A stretch of 64,000 nt of DNA from Alkalihalobacillus sp. CinArs1 (GTDB lineage Bacteria > Bacillota > Bacilli > Bacillales > Guptibacillaceae), in assembly GCF_947387515.1 (NCBI RefSeq), contig NZ_CANDOB010000001.1, positions 682,001 through 746,000 of the forward strand. The letters are read 5' to 3'. Position 1 is the first letter of the stretch. Every line of letters begins with the position of its first letter. Below, piece by piece: positions 9,323-18,413 of the stretch. Under the pieces are notes generated by a model. That model did not search any database. It worked only from the letters and a program-made list of their open reading frames with translations, and had not been told where the DNA came from. A program made the translations under genes and the position numbers.

Positions 9323-9391
9323 ATGGTTAGAACAATCTTAATGATTATTGGTGCTATCGCACTGATCGCTGCAATCTTATCATTTATATAA
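9323..9391 (+). CDS. Tiny single-span membrane peptide (22 residues)
   Basis: TAGGAGG lies eight bases before the ATG. The peptide MVRTILMIIGAIALIAAI plus a short end forms one hydrophobic helix with a single basic residue at the N-terminus. It follows the similar peptide at 9215 and is closed by a strong terminator, so the two form a small operon. The function is unknown. Confidence 0.6.
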   Translation: MVRTILMIIGAIALIAAILSFI

Positions 9392-9402
9392 GTCATACAA
9401 AG

Positions 9403-9438
9403 AATGCGCCTAGAATCACTGTTCTAGGCGCATTTTTA
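9403..9438. terminator. Bidirectional terminator
   Basis: AATGCGCCTAGAA and TTCTAGGCGCATT form a 13-bp stem followed by TTTT on the plus strand. It separates the membrane-peptide operon from the convergent 29-residue gene. Confidence 0.88.
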
Positions 9439-9440
9439 TA

Positions 9441-9530
9441 TTAGCGTTTATCATTATTACTGTTTTTCTTGACTTCGTCGACCTTGGACTTAGGGATGTA
9501 TATGAAAATCGCCTTTTTTTTGCTGTTCAT
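9441..9530 (-). CDS. Possible small basic protein, 29 residues
   Basis: GAAGGAGATCAAT precedes the ATG with ideal spacing. The product begins MNSKKKAIFIYIPKSK and ends in a lysine/asparagine-rich tail. Its stop lies directly at the bidirectional terminator. It is short and I know no family; the ribosome site is the main support. Confidence 0.45.
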   Translation of the reverse strand: MNSKKKAIFIYIPKSKVDEVKKNSNNDKR

Positions 9531-9791
9531 ATTGATCTCCTTCAAGATAATTATTAGCTCACCTATCTAATTCTACTTGATAAGAAACATAAGAATCAAG
9601 CTAATTTATTTAAACAGAAGCTTTTTTACTATTTTGTGGAAGGATAAATTCATCACCTATAACTGTCAACAAATCGATGAATTTTCATGTCTAAGGATGT
9701 TGTTTCGCTGATATACTTGTTTTATACTATGAAGTATCATGATTGTGAATTTCATCACATTAAATCAGTTAGTACTGAAGGAGTGAACGCG

Positions 9792-10088
9792 TTGTTAAAA
9801 CAGCCTTTAAAAATGTTCCGAGGCGTCGGTTTTGCTGAAGGTATTTCCTTCTTACTTCTTCTCGGAATCGCGATGCCACTTAAATATATGTTAGATATGC
9901 CTCTTGCAGTAACGATTGTCGGCGCGATTCATGGAGGATTGTTTGTGCTTTATATCGCAGTGATCCTATATGTAACGCTAGTGAAGAAATGGTCTTTCCT
10001 AAAGGCTTTTCTCGCTGTAGTATCGTCAGTGATTCCGTTTGGACCGTTCATTTTCGACGCCAAACTCATCAATCAATCAGAATCTTAA
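9792..10088 (+). CDS. DUF3817 family membrane protein
   Basis: This 98-residue protein has three predicted membrane helices and the DUF3817 pattern (FRGVGFAEGISFLLLL near the start, GAIHGGLFVLY in the middle, PFGPFIFD near the end). B. subtilis YdzA belongs to the same family. I choose the TTG at 9792 because GAAGGAG lies eight bases upstream and because longer starts add residues the family does not have. The function of DUF3817 is unknown. Confidence 0.8.
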   Translation: MLKQPLKMFRGVGFAEGISFLLLLGIAMPLKYMLDMPLAVTIVGAIHGGLFVLYIAVILYVTLVKKWSFLKAFLAVVSSVIPFGPFIFDAKLINQSES

Positions 10089-10090
10089 TC

Positions 10091-10121
10091 AAAAGGAAGG
10101 ACCAAACCGGTCCTTCCTTTT
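10091..10121 (+). terminator. Intrinsic terminator
   Basis: AAAAGGAAGGACC and GGTCCTTCCTTTT form a 13-bp stem two bases after the DUF3817 stop. Confidence 0.85.
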
Positions 10122-10278
10122 CAGCTTTTTTGGGAAATCTAAAATATTGTGGACCTTATGCCGCAGGAGTTTGAACACCTCTTGCTTTCCTGTGGACGAA
10201 CGCCCGTTGGACCACGGGAGTCAGAGGTCTTCTCTCCTACTAGAACTTTACGACCTATTATGCTACAAATCTTTCTCA

Positions 10279-11379
10279 TTATAAAGTCAATGTATTCAAC
10301 GTGAGACGACTGAGTTCCCTTCGATCTACTTCATACCCTATTCCAGGTCCATCTGGGACGGTTATGCAGCCATCTTCTACCGTTACTTCTGGCTTAATGA
10401 TGTCCTTTTCCCAATACCTAGAAGAGGCAGATAGATCACCTGGTATTGTAAACCCTGGTAAGCTAGCAAGCGCTATATTATGAGCTCTCCCGATACCTGA
10501 CTCAAGCATCCCACCACACCAAACTGGGATGTGTTGTTCAAAACATAAATCATGGATTTCTTTGCTAACTTGTAAGCCGCCGACCCGACCAGGTTTGATG
10601 TTAATAATCTTACAACTCTTAAGCTGAAGCGCTTTTCTCGCATCGTTGTAAGACGTGATACTTTCATCTAAACAAACCGGAGTCGTGAGGTGTTTTTGCA
10701 GTAAAGCATGGTCCACAATATCGTCAGCCGCTAGTGGTTGTTCAATCATCATAAGCTCATACTCATCAAGTTTCTGTAGCTTAGGCAAATCATGTAGACG
10801 ATAAGCGGAATTGGCATCAGCCATCAAATTGATCAAAGGAAATTTCTCTCGAATCGCACAGATCAGCTCGATATCTTGAGAAGGCTTGATCTTAATTTTT
10901 ATTCTCTCATATCCTTCTGCTACTCTCTGTCCGATTTCATCGAGCATATGCTCTTGTGAGGACGCTCCAACCGCTACCCCCGCTTTGATACGCTTTGCAG
11001 ATGACCCTAAGGCCTCAGCTAAACTTATATTCTCCCTCTTTGCATATAGATCCCATACTGCTCCTTCGATGGCTGATTTCGCCATCGTATTCCGTCTGAT
11101 AACATTAAGAACCTTTGACACTTCAGAGGGGTGATGGAAAGTAAGCTTCTTCAACTTTGGGACGATTATGTCTTTCAGCATATGCCAGGAAGTGGTCAAC
11201 GTCTCTTCAGTATACCAGGGTGTTGTGAAGGCAACTCCCTCACCAAATCCGGATATGCCATTCTCATCGATCGCTTCAACGATGATCAGGTGCCGATCAT
11301 CTACTTTCTCCAAACTATTTTCAAATGGAGATTTCAATTTCATCTTCACATGGCGAAGAGTGACTTTTTTGAGTTTCAT
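10279..11379 (-). CDS. menC: o-Succinylbenzoate synthase
   Basis: This enzyme dehydrates SHCHC to o-succinylbenzoate in menaquinone synthesis. It belongs to the enolase superfamily. Visible are the KIKIKP motif with the catalytic lysine (about residue 164), metal ligands in MADANSAY, EQPLAADD and CLDESI, and the second catalytic lysine in NIKPGRVGG. The length of 366 fits the Bacillus-type MenC. Its ATG overlaps the menE stop by four bases (ATGA), and GGGGGTAAAACG upstream serves as ribosome site. It is the last gene of menFDHBEC. Confidence 0.95.
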   Translation of the reverse strand: MKLKKVTLRHVKMKLKSPFENSLEKVDDRHLIIVEAIDENGISGFGEGVAFTTPWYTEETLTTSWHMLKDIIVPKLKKLTFHHPSEVSKVLNVIRRNTMAKSAIEGAVWDLYAKRENISLAEALGSSAKRIKAGVAVGASSQEHMLDEIGQRVAEGYERIKIKIKPSQDIELICAIREKFPLINLMADANSAYRLHDLPKLQKLDEYELMMIEQPLAADDIVDHALLQKHLTTPVCLDESITSYNDARKALQLKSCKIINIKPGRVGGLQVSKEIHDLCFEQHIPVWCGGMLESGIGRAHNIALASLPGFTIPGDLSASSRYWEKDIIKPEVTVEDGCITVPDGPGIGYEVDRRELSRLTLNTLTL

Positions 11380-12839
11380 CGTTTTACCCCCAATAGGCGG
11401 CGCTGTAATTTATTTGCCCCATTTCTAGGAAGTTCATCAAGAAACGTTATGCTCTTAGGCTGCTTGTATCGAGCTAGTTTTTCAGACAGAAAGCTGAGTA
11501 GGTCTTTTTCAGTTACCTGTTTCGTTCGACATACAACAAAAGCGACTGGTACTTCGCCCCATTCTTCATCGGGTACACTTGTCACCCCGGCATCGATGAT
11601 GGCGCTATGTTCTAAAAGTGCCGCTTCGATTTCGGCAGGATAAACGTTCTCTCCACCCGATATGATGAGATCTTTTCGTCTGTCTAAAACAAATAAGAAG
11701 CCTTCATCATCGATATAGCCCTGATCTCCAGTGTGCAGCCAACCGTCTACTAACGAAGCTTTCGTAGCACGTTCACGATTGTAATATCCTGATGTAACAG
11801 TCGGCCCCTTTACGAGGATCTCACCATGTTGGTAAGGACCTGCTACCTTTCCATCTTCAAGAATCCTTAACTCTGAAGGAAAAAGCGCTTTACCTGCTGA
11901 TCCTTGTTTACTCAACATATATTCTGGTGAGAGTGTAACGATTTGTGACGCTGTTTCGGTCATTCCAAAAGTTTGATACACGGGTATGTTCTTTTCCTGA
12001 CAAGTTGAAAGAAGAGGATAAGGAGCTGGTCCACCACCTAGAAGCATACATCGAAACGTATCAGGATAAATTGTGTCCCCAAGGTCATCTAACATTCGTT
12101 TCAACATAGTACTTACGACGGATACGATCGTAACGCCGTCTTTCCGGATCGATTCATTTACGGCAAGAGGGTCAAACTGGGAATGAATGACGGTAGTGAT
12201 GCCATAAATAACACTACGTATCAAGATGGATAGTCCACTCATGTGATACATAGGAACAGCGCTTAACCACCGATCATTTATATGTAATCCAAGGTTCAAA
12301 CTTGAACTGATAGCACTCCACCAATGATTCCCATAAGTAAGCATGACGCCCTTAGGTTTTCCAGTTGTTCCGGACGTGTACATGATTGTATGGAGCTGAT
12401 TTAAAGAGATCGTCACTTGCAGCCCTTCTTCGAGGTCTGCACCTGGTTGAAGCGTTTCCCAAGAAATAATAGTAGCCTGTGAGCCAGCGGCTTTTATCGC
12501 CTTTTCTTCATAGGTTATATCTGAAATCAAATAGGATATTTCAGCATCTGATAGTTGATAGGAAAGCTCAGAGTCTGTTAAGCGAAAGTTTAATGGAACG
12601 ATGATTGCTCCTAAATACATCAGCGTGTGCATGCATACTACTGTTTCAATCCCATTTCCCATTAAAAAACCCACATGATCGCCTTTTTTTATCCCGAGCT
12701 TTTTTAATGCATTTGCCATTTGAACGGACTTTCTCTGCAGTTCTCTATACGTCCATGCCGTCTTGTCTTCATCGATAACGGCTATCCTATCAGGGGTCAT
12801 ATAAGCACGCTTATGCAGCCAATTTGGCATCGTCTCCAT
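11376..12839 (-). CDS. menE: 2-Succinylbenzoate-CoA ligase
   Basis: This enzyme activates o-succinylbenzoate to its CoA thioester using ATP. It is an ANL-superfamily adenylating enzyme: the P-loop is YTSGTTGKPKGV, the adenine-binding segment is TFGMTETASQ, and the hinge/A8 region is TGDQGYIDDEG and RRKDLIISGGENVYP. The A10 lysine lies in GANKLQRR. Length is 487. AGGAGAGG precedes the start. A hairpin with a T tail lies between menB and this gene, so part of the upstream transcription may stop before menE. Confidence 0.95.
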   Translation of the reverse strand: METMPNWLHKRAYMTPDRIAVIDEDKTAWTYRELQRKSVQMANALKKLGIKKGDHVGFLMGNGIETVVCMHTLMYLGAIIVPLNFRLTDSELSYQLSDAEISYLISDITYEEKAIKAAGSQATIISWETLQPGADLEEGLQVTISLNQLHTIMYTSGTTGKPKGVMLTYGNHWWSAISSSLNLGLHINDRWLSAVPMYHMSGLSILIRSVIYGITTVIHSQFDPLAVNESIRKDGVTIVSVVSTMLKRMLDDLGDTIYPDTFRCMLLGGGPAPYPLLSTCQEKNIPVYQTFGMTETASQIVTLSPEYMLSKQGSAGKALFPSELRILEDGKVAGPYQHGEILVKGPTVTSGYYNRERATKASLVDGWLHTGDQGYIDDEGFLFVLDRRKDLIISGGENVYPAEIEAALLEHSAIIDAGVTSVPDEEWGEVPVAFVVCRTKQVTEKDLLSFLSEKLARYKQPKSITFLDELPRNGANKLQRRLLGVKR

Positions 12840-12865
12840 CAGTACCTCTCCTTTCTTTATCGTTA

Positions 12866-12896
12866 AAAACAGCTTGATGGAAACCCATCAAGCTGT
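12866..12896 (-). terminator. Terminator-like hairpin inside the men operon (menB-menE)
   Basis: CAGCTTGATGG and CCATCAAGCTG pair and, on the minus strand, are followed by TTTTT. It lies after menB and about 27 bases before the menE start. Confidence 0.7.
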
Positions 12897-12906
12897 CGAG
12901 TACTTT

Positions 12907-13722
12907 TTATGGAAAGCGAGGGAACTGTTTGAAGTCCGGCTTGCGCTTTTCCTTAAATGAATCACGACCTTCTTTCGCTTCATCAGTCGTGTAATACAAT
13001 AGCGTTGCATCTCCGCCCATTTGCTGTAGACCAGCTAGACCGTCGGTATCAGCGTTCAATGATGCTTTTAAGAAACGAAGTGCTGTTGGTGACTTTTCAA
13101 GCATTTCTTGTGCCCACTGTACTGTTTCCGCTTCTAATTGCTCTAGAGGCACGACGGTGTTAACTAGTCCCATCTCTTTTGCTTCTTCTGCATTGTACTG
13201 GCGGCATAGGTACCAGATTTCACGAGCTTTCTTATGACCAACGATACGTGCCAAGTAACCAGCACCATAACCAGCATCAAAGCTTCCTACTTTAGGACCT
13301 GTTTGACCGAAAATAGCATTATCAGCAGCTATCGTAAGGTCACATACAACGTGTAATACATGACCGCCACCGATTGCATATCCTGATACCATTGCGATAA
13401 CTGGCTTTGGAATAACACGGATCAGTCTTTGCAAATCTAGAACGTTCAAACGAGGGATTTCGTCGTCTCCAACATACCCACCGTGTCCTCTTACACTTTG
13501 GTCTCCACCAGAACAGAACGCCTTATCTCCAGCACCTGCTAGAACGATGACTCCGATATTGGAATCATCTCTTGCATATGCAAAAGCATCGATCAATTCA
13601 TTAACGGTTTTTGGACGAAATGCGTTTCGTACCTCTGGTCGGTTAATTGTAATCTTCGCAATCCCATCATGTGTTTCGTAAAGAATATCGTCGTATTCTC
13701 TTTCAGTAGTCCATTCAATCAA
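12907..13722 (-). CDS. menB: 1,4-Dihydroxy-2-naphthoyl-CoA synthase
   Basis: This enzyme cyclises succinylbenzoyl-CoA to DHNA-CoA. It is a crotonase-fold protein of 271 residues. The substrate loop [14 protein letters not shown], the oxyanion segment [12 protein letters not shown] and the [14 protein letters not shown] region with the catalytic Asp are all present. The start is TTG, set by AAAGGAG nine bases upstream. It follows menH by 26 nt. Confidence 0.96.
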   Translation of the reverse strand: MIEWTTEREYDDILYETHDGIAKITINRPEVRNAFRPKTVNELIDAFAYARDDSNIGVIVLAGAGDKAFCSGGDQSVRGHGGYVGDDEIPRLNVLDLQRLIRVIPKPVIAMVSGYAIGGGHVLHVVCDLTIAADNAIFGQTGPKVGSFDAGYGAGYLARIVGHKKAREIWYLCRQYNAEEAKEMGLVNTVVPLEQLEAETVQWAQEMLEKSPTALRFLKASLNADTDGLAGLQQMGGDATLLYYTTDEAKEGRDSFKEKRKPDFKQFPRFP

Positions 13723-13748
13723 GATGAAATACTCCTTTCATATGTAGA

Positions 13749-14573
13749 TTAATTTTGTCTTACTTTTAGTTTTCCTAGAAAACCTATTACCATTTTATCA
13801 AAGATTTGCGGTTGTTCTAAATGAATTGTATGTCCTGCGTCAATAATCTCCTCAATTTGACCATTAGGAAGCCTTTCGTTCATGCGATTTGCGATCGATA
13901 CAAATTTTTTATCGTATTCACCAACTAGTAGTAAAGTTGGAATCGAAATGGCTTTTAACTTATCCCAATTGGAAGGCTGCGCACCTGTCCCCATACCCTT
14001 TAAACTATTTACTAGTCCTGTTGTTGAGTTAGTAAGACGCTGCTTCCTAAGCTCCCTTTGTAGAGATTGTGGTAGACGTTTTTGCGTTCTGAACAATGGG
14101 ACTTCCTCCCAAAAAGTAACGAAGCTTTCCACGCCATCTTCCGCAATACGTTTCGCAAGTGCATCGTCTTTCAAAATTCTTTCTTCTCGCTCTTCAATCG
14201 TTTCTAGCCCAGGGGAACTGCTTTCAAGAATGAGGCTCTTCACATATGAAGGATGATGCGCTGCAAAAGAAAGAGCAAGTCTACCACCCATAGAGTAACC
14301 GATTACATTAGCATTTTTTACGTTCAACTGATCTAAGATATCTTTCAAATACTGTGACATAGATTCCATCGAATAATAAGCAGGGTCCTCTGGCTTGCTG
14401 CTTTTACCATGTCCGATGAGATCGATTGCTATACAGCGATATCGGTCAGACCAGTCTTCAGTGAAGGGAGTCCAGTTATCGACCGCACCAGTAAATCCAT
14501 GTAGGAACACGATCGCTTCTCCTTTCCCCCTGTCATCAACATGAAATTGTAAGCCATGGGTAGAAATCATCAT
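13749..14573 (-). CDS. menH: SHCHC synthase (2-succinyl-6-hydroxy-2,4-cyclohexadiene-1-carboxylate synthase)
   Basis: This alpha/beta hydrolase removes pyruvate from SEPHCHC to give SHCHC. The oxyanion loop is FLHGFTGAVDNW, the nucleophile elbow is GYSMGG (Ser around 100), and the acid and base are DKKF and GHTIHLEQP near the end. Length is 274. Its start overlaps the menD stop (ATGA), implying coupling. The fold alone would be ambiguous; position between menD and menB decides the function. Confidence 0.92.
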   Translation of the reverse strand: MMISTHGLQFHVDDRGKGEAIVFLHGFTGAVDNWTPFTEDWSDRYRCIAIDLIGHGKSSKPEDPAYYSMESMSQYLKDILDQLNVKNANVIGYSMGGRLALSFAAHHPSYVKSLILESSSPGLETIEEREERILKDDALAKRIAEDGVESFVTFWEEVPLFRTQKRLPQSLQRELRKQRLTNSTTGLVNSLKGMGTGAQPSNWDKLKAISIPTLLLVGEYDKKFVSIANRMNERLPNGQIEEIIDAGHTIHLEQPQIFDKMVIGFLGKLKVRQN

Positions 14574-16318
14574 AGCTTAAACTCCTTTAACACTGCACTT
14601 GTTGTTTCTGAAACCTTCGAAAACACGTCTCTATGCAATACCTTGTTAAGATTTCGATCAGTAGGTATTTCGATAATATTTAATCCTTTATGATTCTTAG
14701 AAGCATGAAACAATTCATTAAATTCTTCCCACGAAGATGCTCGTTCAAATGTAGCTCCATATAAAGCAGCTGCATGTCGATAGTCGAGACCTATTGGCGT
14801 TCCGAATAGACGTTCAAAATGCTTTTCATGTTCTTTCTCTGCCTGTGGTAGAAATGAAAAGATGCCCCCGCCATCGTTATTCATTACGATGATTGTTAAA
14901 TTCAAGCCGTATAGCTTTCCTAATAACAAGCCGTTCATATCATGATAAAAAGATAAATCTCCTATTATCAATACCGAATAATCGAATGAAACGCTCGCGC
15001 CTAACGCTGTCGAAACCACGCCGTCTATTCCATTCGCACCTCTATTACCCATTATGGTAGGAGAACCATGCTTTGGTAAGAAGAAATTATCGAGATCTCT
15101 TATCGGCATACTGTTTCCAACGAAAAGCAAGGATTCTTCTGATAAGAGATTAGCGAGTTCTTTAAAGATGTGCCCTTCAAACATTTCACTCTGATCAGCA
15201 AGAAGAACATCGGTTGCTTTCTTATTGATCGTTTGCCAAAGTTCACTCCACTCATAGTCTACGCGCTTCGAATCTTTATCAAGATTTTCAAGAAGCTGCT
15301 GACAGAATGAGAAAGGTGACGCAACGACCATGTGCGAACTGTTAAGGGTTGGGTCTCTCCACCCCGCTTCATCGACCACGATCTGATGCACGTCCTCTAA
15401 TTTATCGATGTACTGCATATATGCTTTTGAGATGGGCATCGCTCCGAAACGAATGACCACTTCAGGCTTCAGTGTTTTACTTTCACCTTTTAATAGTGCA
15501 TCGTAACTTTCGATCACCATAGGATTATTCATATCTCGACAGTTAGATAAAGGATCTGCAAAAATAGGAAAGCCAGTTGCTTCCGAAAGCTTTCGAACCG
15601 CATCTGAGAGTCCCTTATCTTCTTGTGGGCCGACTACGATCAATCCTTTCTTCTTCATCAACATCTCAACATAAGAAGCAATCTCAAGATCATTAATATT
15701 TATACTATTTCCTGGAACAGTCACCCATGGCTCGTCGTTAGCTCTTCCTTCTTGATAGATCGTTTCATCTGATAAATCAGGAACGAGTGGATCTCTGAAA
15801 GGAAAATTCAAGTGAACTGGGCCCGATGGAGCTTGTAAAGAAATCGCCGAAGCTCGTGAAGCCACAGTTCTTATGTATCGAATTAAAGATTGAGAAGCAT
15901 CTGGCATCGACGCTTCCATATACCATTTTGGAAAACTGCCAAACAGTTGATTTTGGTCGATCGCCTGTGGTGCACCATTATCTCTTAACTCAGGAGGTCG
16001 ATCTGCCGTTAAGATGAGCAGTGGTATTTTTGATTGAGCTGCTTCAATGACTGCAGGATAGTAATTCGCACCTGCTGTACCAGAAGAGCACAAAAGTGCA
16101 ACAGGCTTCTTTTGGGCTTTTGCAATACCCAGCGCAAAGAAGCCTGCTGACCGTTCATCTACATGAACCCAAGAAGTGATCGTAGGATGATTTGCTATAA
16201 CCATAGCTAATGGTGTAGAGCGCGAACCAGGACTAATGACAACATCATTAACCCCGGAACGAGAAAGTTCATCAACAAATGCCCCTACATACTTTGAAAG
16301 GATGCGTTGATCATTCAT
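14570..16318 (-). CDS. menD: SEPHCHC synthase (ThDP-dependent)
   Basis: This enzyme adds 2-oxoglutarate, as a succinic semialdehyde-ThDP adduct, to isochorismate. The N-terminal PYR domain shows SPGSRSTPLA, and the C-terminal PP domain carries the ThDP motif GDLSFYHDMNGLLL with MNNDGGGIF. A TTG at 16333 extends the frame, but GGAGG inside the end of menF lies eight bases before the ATG at 16318, so I use that (582 residues). The gene overlaps menF by eight bases. Confidence 0.94.
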   Translation of the reverse strand: MNDQRILSKYVGAFVDELSRSGVNDVVISPGSRSTPLAMVIANHPTITSWVHVDERSAGFFALGIAKAQKKPVALLCSSGTAGANYYPAVIEAAQSKIPLLILTADRPPELRDNGAPQAIDQNQLFGSFPKWYMEASMPDASQSLIRYIRTVASRASAISLQAPSGPVHLNFPFRDPLVPDLSDETIYQEGRANDEPWVTVPGNSININDLEIASYVEMLMKKKGLIVVGPQEDKGLSDAVRKLSEATGFPIFADPLSNCRDMNNPMVIESYDALLKGESKTLKPEVVIRFGAMPISKAYMQYIDKLEDVHQIVVDEAGWRDPTLNSSHMVVASPFSFCQQLLENLDKDSKRVDYEWSELWQTINKKATDVLLADQSEMFEGHIFKELANLLSEESLLFVGNSMPIRDLDNFFLPKHGSPTIMGNRGANGIDGVVSTALGASVSFDYSVLIIGDLSFYHDMNGLLLGKLYGLNLTIIVMNNDGGGIFSFLPQAEKEHEKHFERLFGTPIGLDYRHAAALYGATFERASSWEEFNELFHASKNHKGLNIIEIPTDRNLNKVLHRDVFSKVSETTSAVLKEFKL

Positions 16319-17714
16319 ATTGGCTGCCTCCAAGCGCTGCTAACATCGGTTTAAACTTCATCTTTGTTTCTTCATATTCACTATGTGGGTCTGAGTCTCC
16401 GACAATTCCACATCCTGCGAACAACGATGCATCCCGTCCTTTTAATAAACCAGAACGGATAGCGACAGCAAACTCACCATTATCTTGATAATCGATCCAG
16501 CCAACCGGACCAGCATACCAGCCTCGATCCATACCTTCTACTCGTCGTATTTCCTTAACTGCCTGATGCTGTGGATATCCTCCAAGAGCAGGGGTTGGAT
16601 GTAGGCGTTCTAACATTCGTAATAAGCTTGTCCCTTTACGAGCCCGTGCAACGACTGGTGTGAATAGATGTTGAATGTGAGGCGTTTTGTATAGCTCCGG
16701 AGTAGACGGTACTTGTACAAACTCACATTCTTCTTCCATTGCTGTACGAATCATTCGGACTACAAGATCATGTTCGATTCGATTTTTATTATCATGCAAT
16801 AATTCGTTTCCAAGTTCCTTATCTTCACTATCTGTATCTCCTCTGTCGATCGAACCAGCAAGGCATGCTGAATAGACTTGCTGTCCATCTCGCTTAACGA
16901 GGCGTTCAGGTGATGCACCGATAAAGCATTTATCATTGTAATTAAAAGCGAACAAGTAACTATCGCTTTGTTGTTCTTTCAGCTTAAGCAGCGTTTTAGA
17001 AGAAGAGAATGGCTCTTCTGAACGAAGCTTTATTTCTCTCGCAAGTACTACTTTTTCTAGCTTGCCATCTCTTATATTCGCTGCAGCACTGCGTACCGTG
17101 TTTTTCCATTGCTCTGGTTCGATTTCTTCAACAGTGAAGTTTGTAGTTGAATCACCCTGTTCGGAAGGCATCATATCCAAAATTCGATTATAGTGATGAA
17201 GAAGCTGATCAGATAGCTCATCGGCTTGATCACTCTCATCTACAACCGCATTCAGCGTTAGCCATAGATCGTCTCCAGCTTTTGTTAACATCAGCTTTGG
17301 AATGACCATTCCGCCTTCAGGGAATCCTGACCAATTCTCAGTATTTGCTGCATCAGGATCAAATGAAAACCCACCGAGTAATACAGGACCAACTCCTGGC
17401 CTTGAAGGTGCGCCTTCTATTAAAGAGTTCTCCAAGAATTTCTTCCAATCACGTTCAATCGTTTGGAATCGTTCCTCATTAGCTTGAAAGGCTTTTAACG
17501 TTCCGAGCCCTACGATCGTTGTATCATTTTCAGGGTCTGCCCAAAACGTTCGATCGTTATTATATAAAGACGAACCAGCTGCATAAAAGGAGAGGGGATC
17601 GACAGCACCTACTTGTAGCACCTGGCTAACAAGTACAGACGTTCCCCGTTTGTTCGCCTCACTTACACCTTGATGAAGCAGGCTATATAGTTCTTGATGC
17701 TGTATGATAGACAC
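16311..17714 (-). CDS. menF: Isochorismate synthase
   Basis: This enzyme isomerises chorismate to isochorismate, the first committed step toward menaquinone. It is a chorismate-binding-family enzyme of 467 residues. Family signatures are GASPERLVKR, ACLAGSIDRG, LHPTPALGGYP and FAGCGIVGDSDP. The start is GTG, preceded by GGGGGGAG at good spacing. It heads the men operon, with a TTGACA promoter about 70-100 bases upstream. Confidence 0.94.
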   Translation of the reverse strand: MSIIQHQELYSLLHQGVSEANKRGTSVLVSQVLQVGAVDPLSFYAAGSSLYNNDRTFWADPENDTTIVGLGTLKAFQANEERFQTIERDWKKFLENSLIEGAPSRPGVGPVLLGGFSFDPDAANTENWSGFPEGGMVIPKLMLTKAGDDLWLTLNAVVDESDQADELSDQLLHHYNRILDMMPSEQGDSTTNFTVEEIEPEQWKNTVRSAAANIRDGKLEKVVLAREIKLRSEEPFSSSKTLLKLKEQQSDSYLFAFNYNDKCFIGASPERLVKRDGQQVYSACLAGSIDRGDTDSEDKELGNELLHDNKNRIEHDLVVRMIRTAMEEECEFVQVPSTPELYKTPHIQHLFTPVVARARKGTSLLRMLERLHPTPALGGYPQHQAVKEIRRVEGMDRGWYAGPVGWIDYQDNGEFAVAIRSGLLKGRDASLFAGCGIVGDSDPHSEYEETKMKFKPMLAALGGSQYE

Positions 17715-17782
17715 TGACTTCTCCCCCCAACTTTCTTTCCATGCAAAAGCAGACCGAGTCAGCCTCGGCCACAGTTAATTAA

Positions 17783-17812
17783 AGGATACACCTGTCCCAC
17801 TAAAACTGTCAA
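17783..17812 (-). promoter_or_regulatory. Candidate sigma-A promoter of the men operon
   Basis: A perfect TTGACA (17807-17812) is separated by 18 bases from TATCCT (17783-17788), which is preceded by TG. The leader would be about 60 nt and contains a short hairpin, CCGAG-GCTGA-CTCGG, before the menF ribosome site. Confidence 0.6.
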
Positions 17813-17981
17813 CGAAGCGGTTTTTACCATTCGAATATTCTATTGTTAGTTTCCCTATCCTTCAAGAAAAAAATCATATCGATACTCCGCTAATGCCCTT
17901 AGCAAAAAAAATAACGAGCATAGGATAGTTAATGTAGACATTTCACAGCGTCTATAAAAAGTCAACAAAGGAGGGTCTAAT

Positions 17982-18263
17982 TTGTCCAGGCATTATTATC
18001 ACGGAGTTTGTCGTCAACACGTCGGACAATGTGTCGAAATTCGTTGTCACGATGGCGAACTACATCGTGGCCATATTGAAGAAGTAGATGATGAATTCGT
18101 TTATATCCGTCCATTGCGAGATAACTGTTGCGGACCAGAGCAACCTGGAGGACCCGGAATGTATTTTTTTGGAGCATTTGCTGGTGGATTGCTCGGAGGA
18201 CTAGTAGGGGTTGGGTTAGGAAGAATCGCGTTCTTCAGACCATATCCTTACCCGTATTATTAG
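17982..18263 (+). CDS. Small protein with Lsm/KOW-like N-terminus and glycine-rich tail
   Basis: I do not recognise a named family. Residues 9-45 read like a small SH3/Lsm-type barrel (VGQCVEIRCHDGELHRGHIEEVDDEFVYI). The rest is a hydrophobic glycine-zipper segment (FFGAFAGGLLGGLVGVGLG) and a proline/tyrosine end (RPYPYPYY) seen in Bacillus coat or membrane-associated proteins. Four cysteines lie in the first 50 residues. The start is TTG, fixed by AAAGGAGGG eight bases upstream. It sits between the divergent men units and has its own terminator. Confidence 0.65.
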   Translation: MSRHYYHGVCRQHVGQCVEIRCHDGELHRGHIEEVDDEFVYIRPLRDNCCGPEQPGGPGMYFFGAFAGGLLGGLVGVGLGRIAFFRPYPYPYY

Positions 18264-18270
18264 AATTTAC

Positions 18271-18307
18271 TGGATCACCTTGCTAGCGCAAAGGTGATCA
18301 TTTTTTA
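18271..18307 (+). terminator. Intrinsic terminator
   Basis: GATCACCTT and AAGGTGATC pair, followed by ATTTTTTATT. Confidence 0.85.
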
Positions 18308-18326
18308 TTCATACCTCAACTAAACA

Positions 18327-18360
18327 TTGACACCCCTTATCCGTTTTTTTACACTATAAT
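18327..18360 (+). promoter_or_regulatory. Candidate sigma-A promoter of menA
   Basis: TTGACA at 18327-18332 has TACACT 17 bases downstream (18350-18355). A better -10, TATAAT at 18355-18360, is 22 bases away and less likely to be used with this -35. Confidence 0.5.
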
Positions 18361-18413
18361 GGTTATAGGGGTCATTTTATTGAAGTTACAGATTGAGGGA
18401 GAGACACATTATT

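Noticed and set aside
11131-11643. A 170-codon plus-strand frame opposite menC and menE
   Set aside because: It lies antisense to two securely identified genes, has no ribosome site and reads as a non-natural protein.
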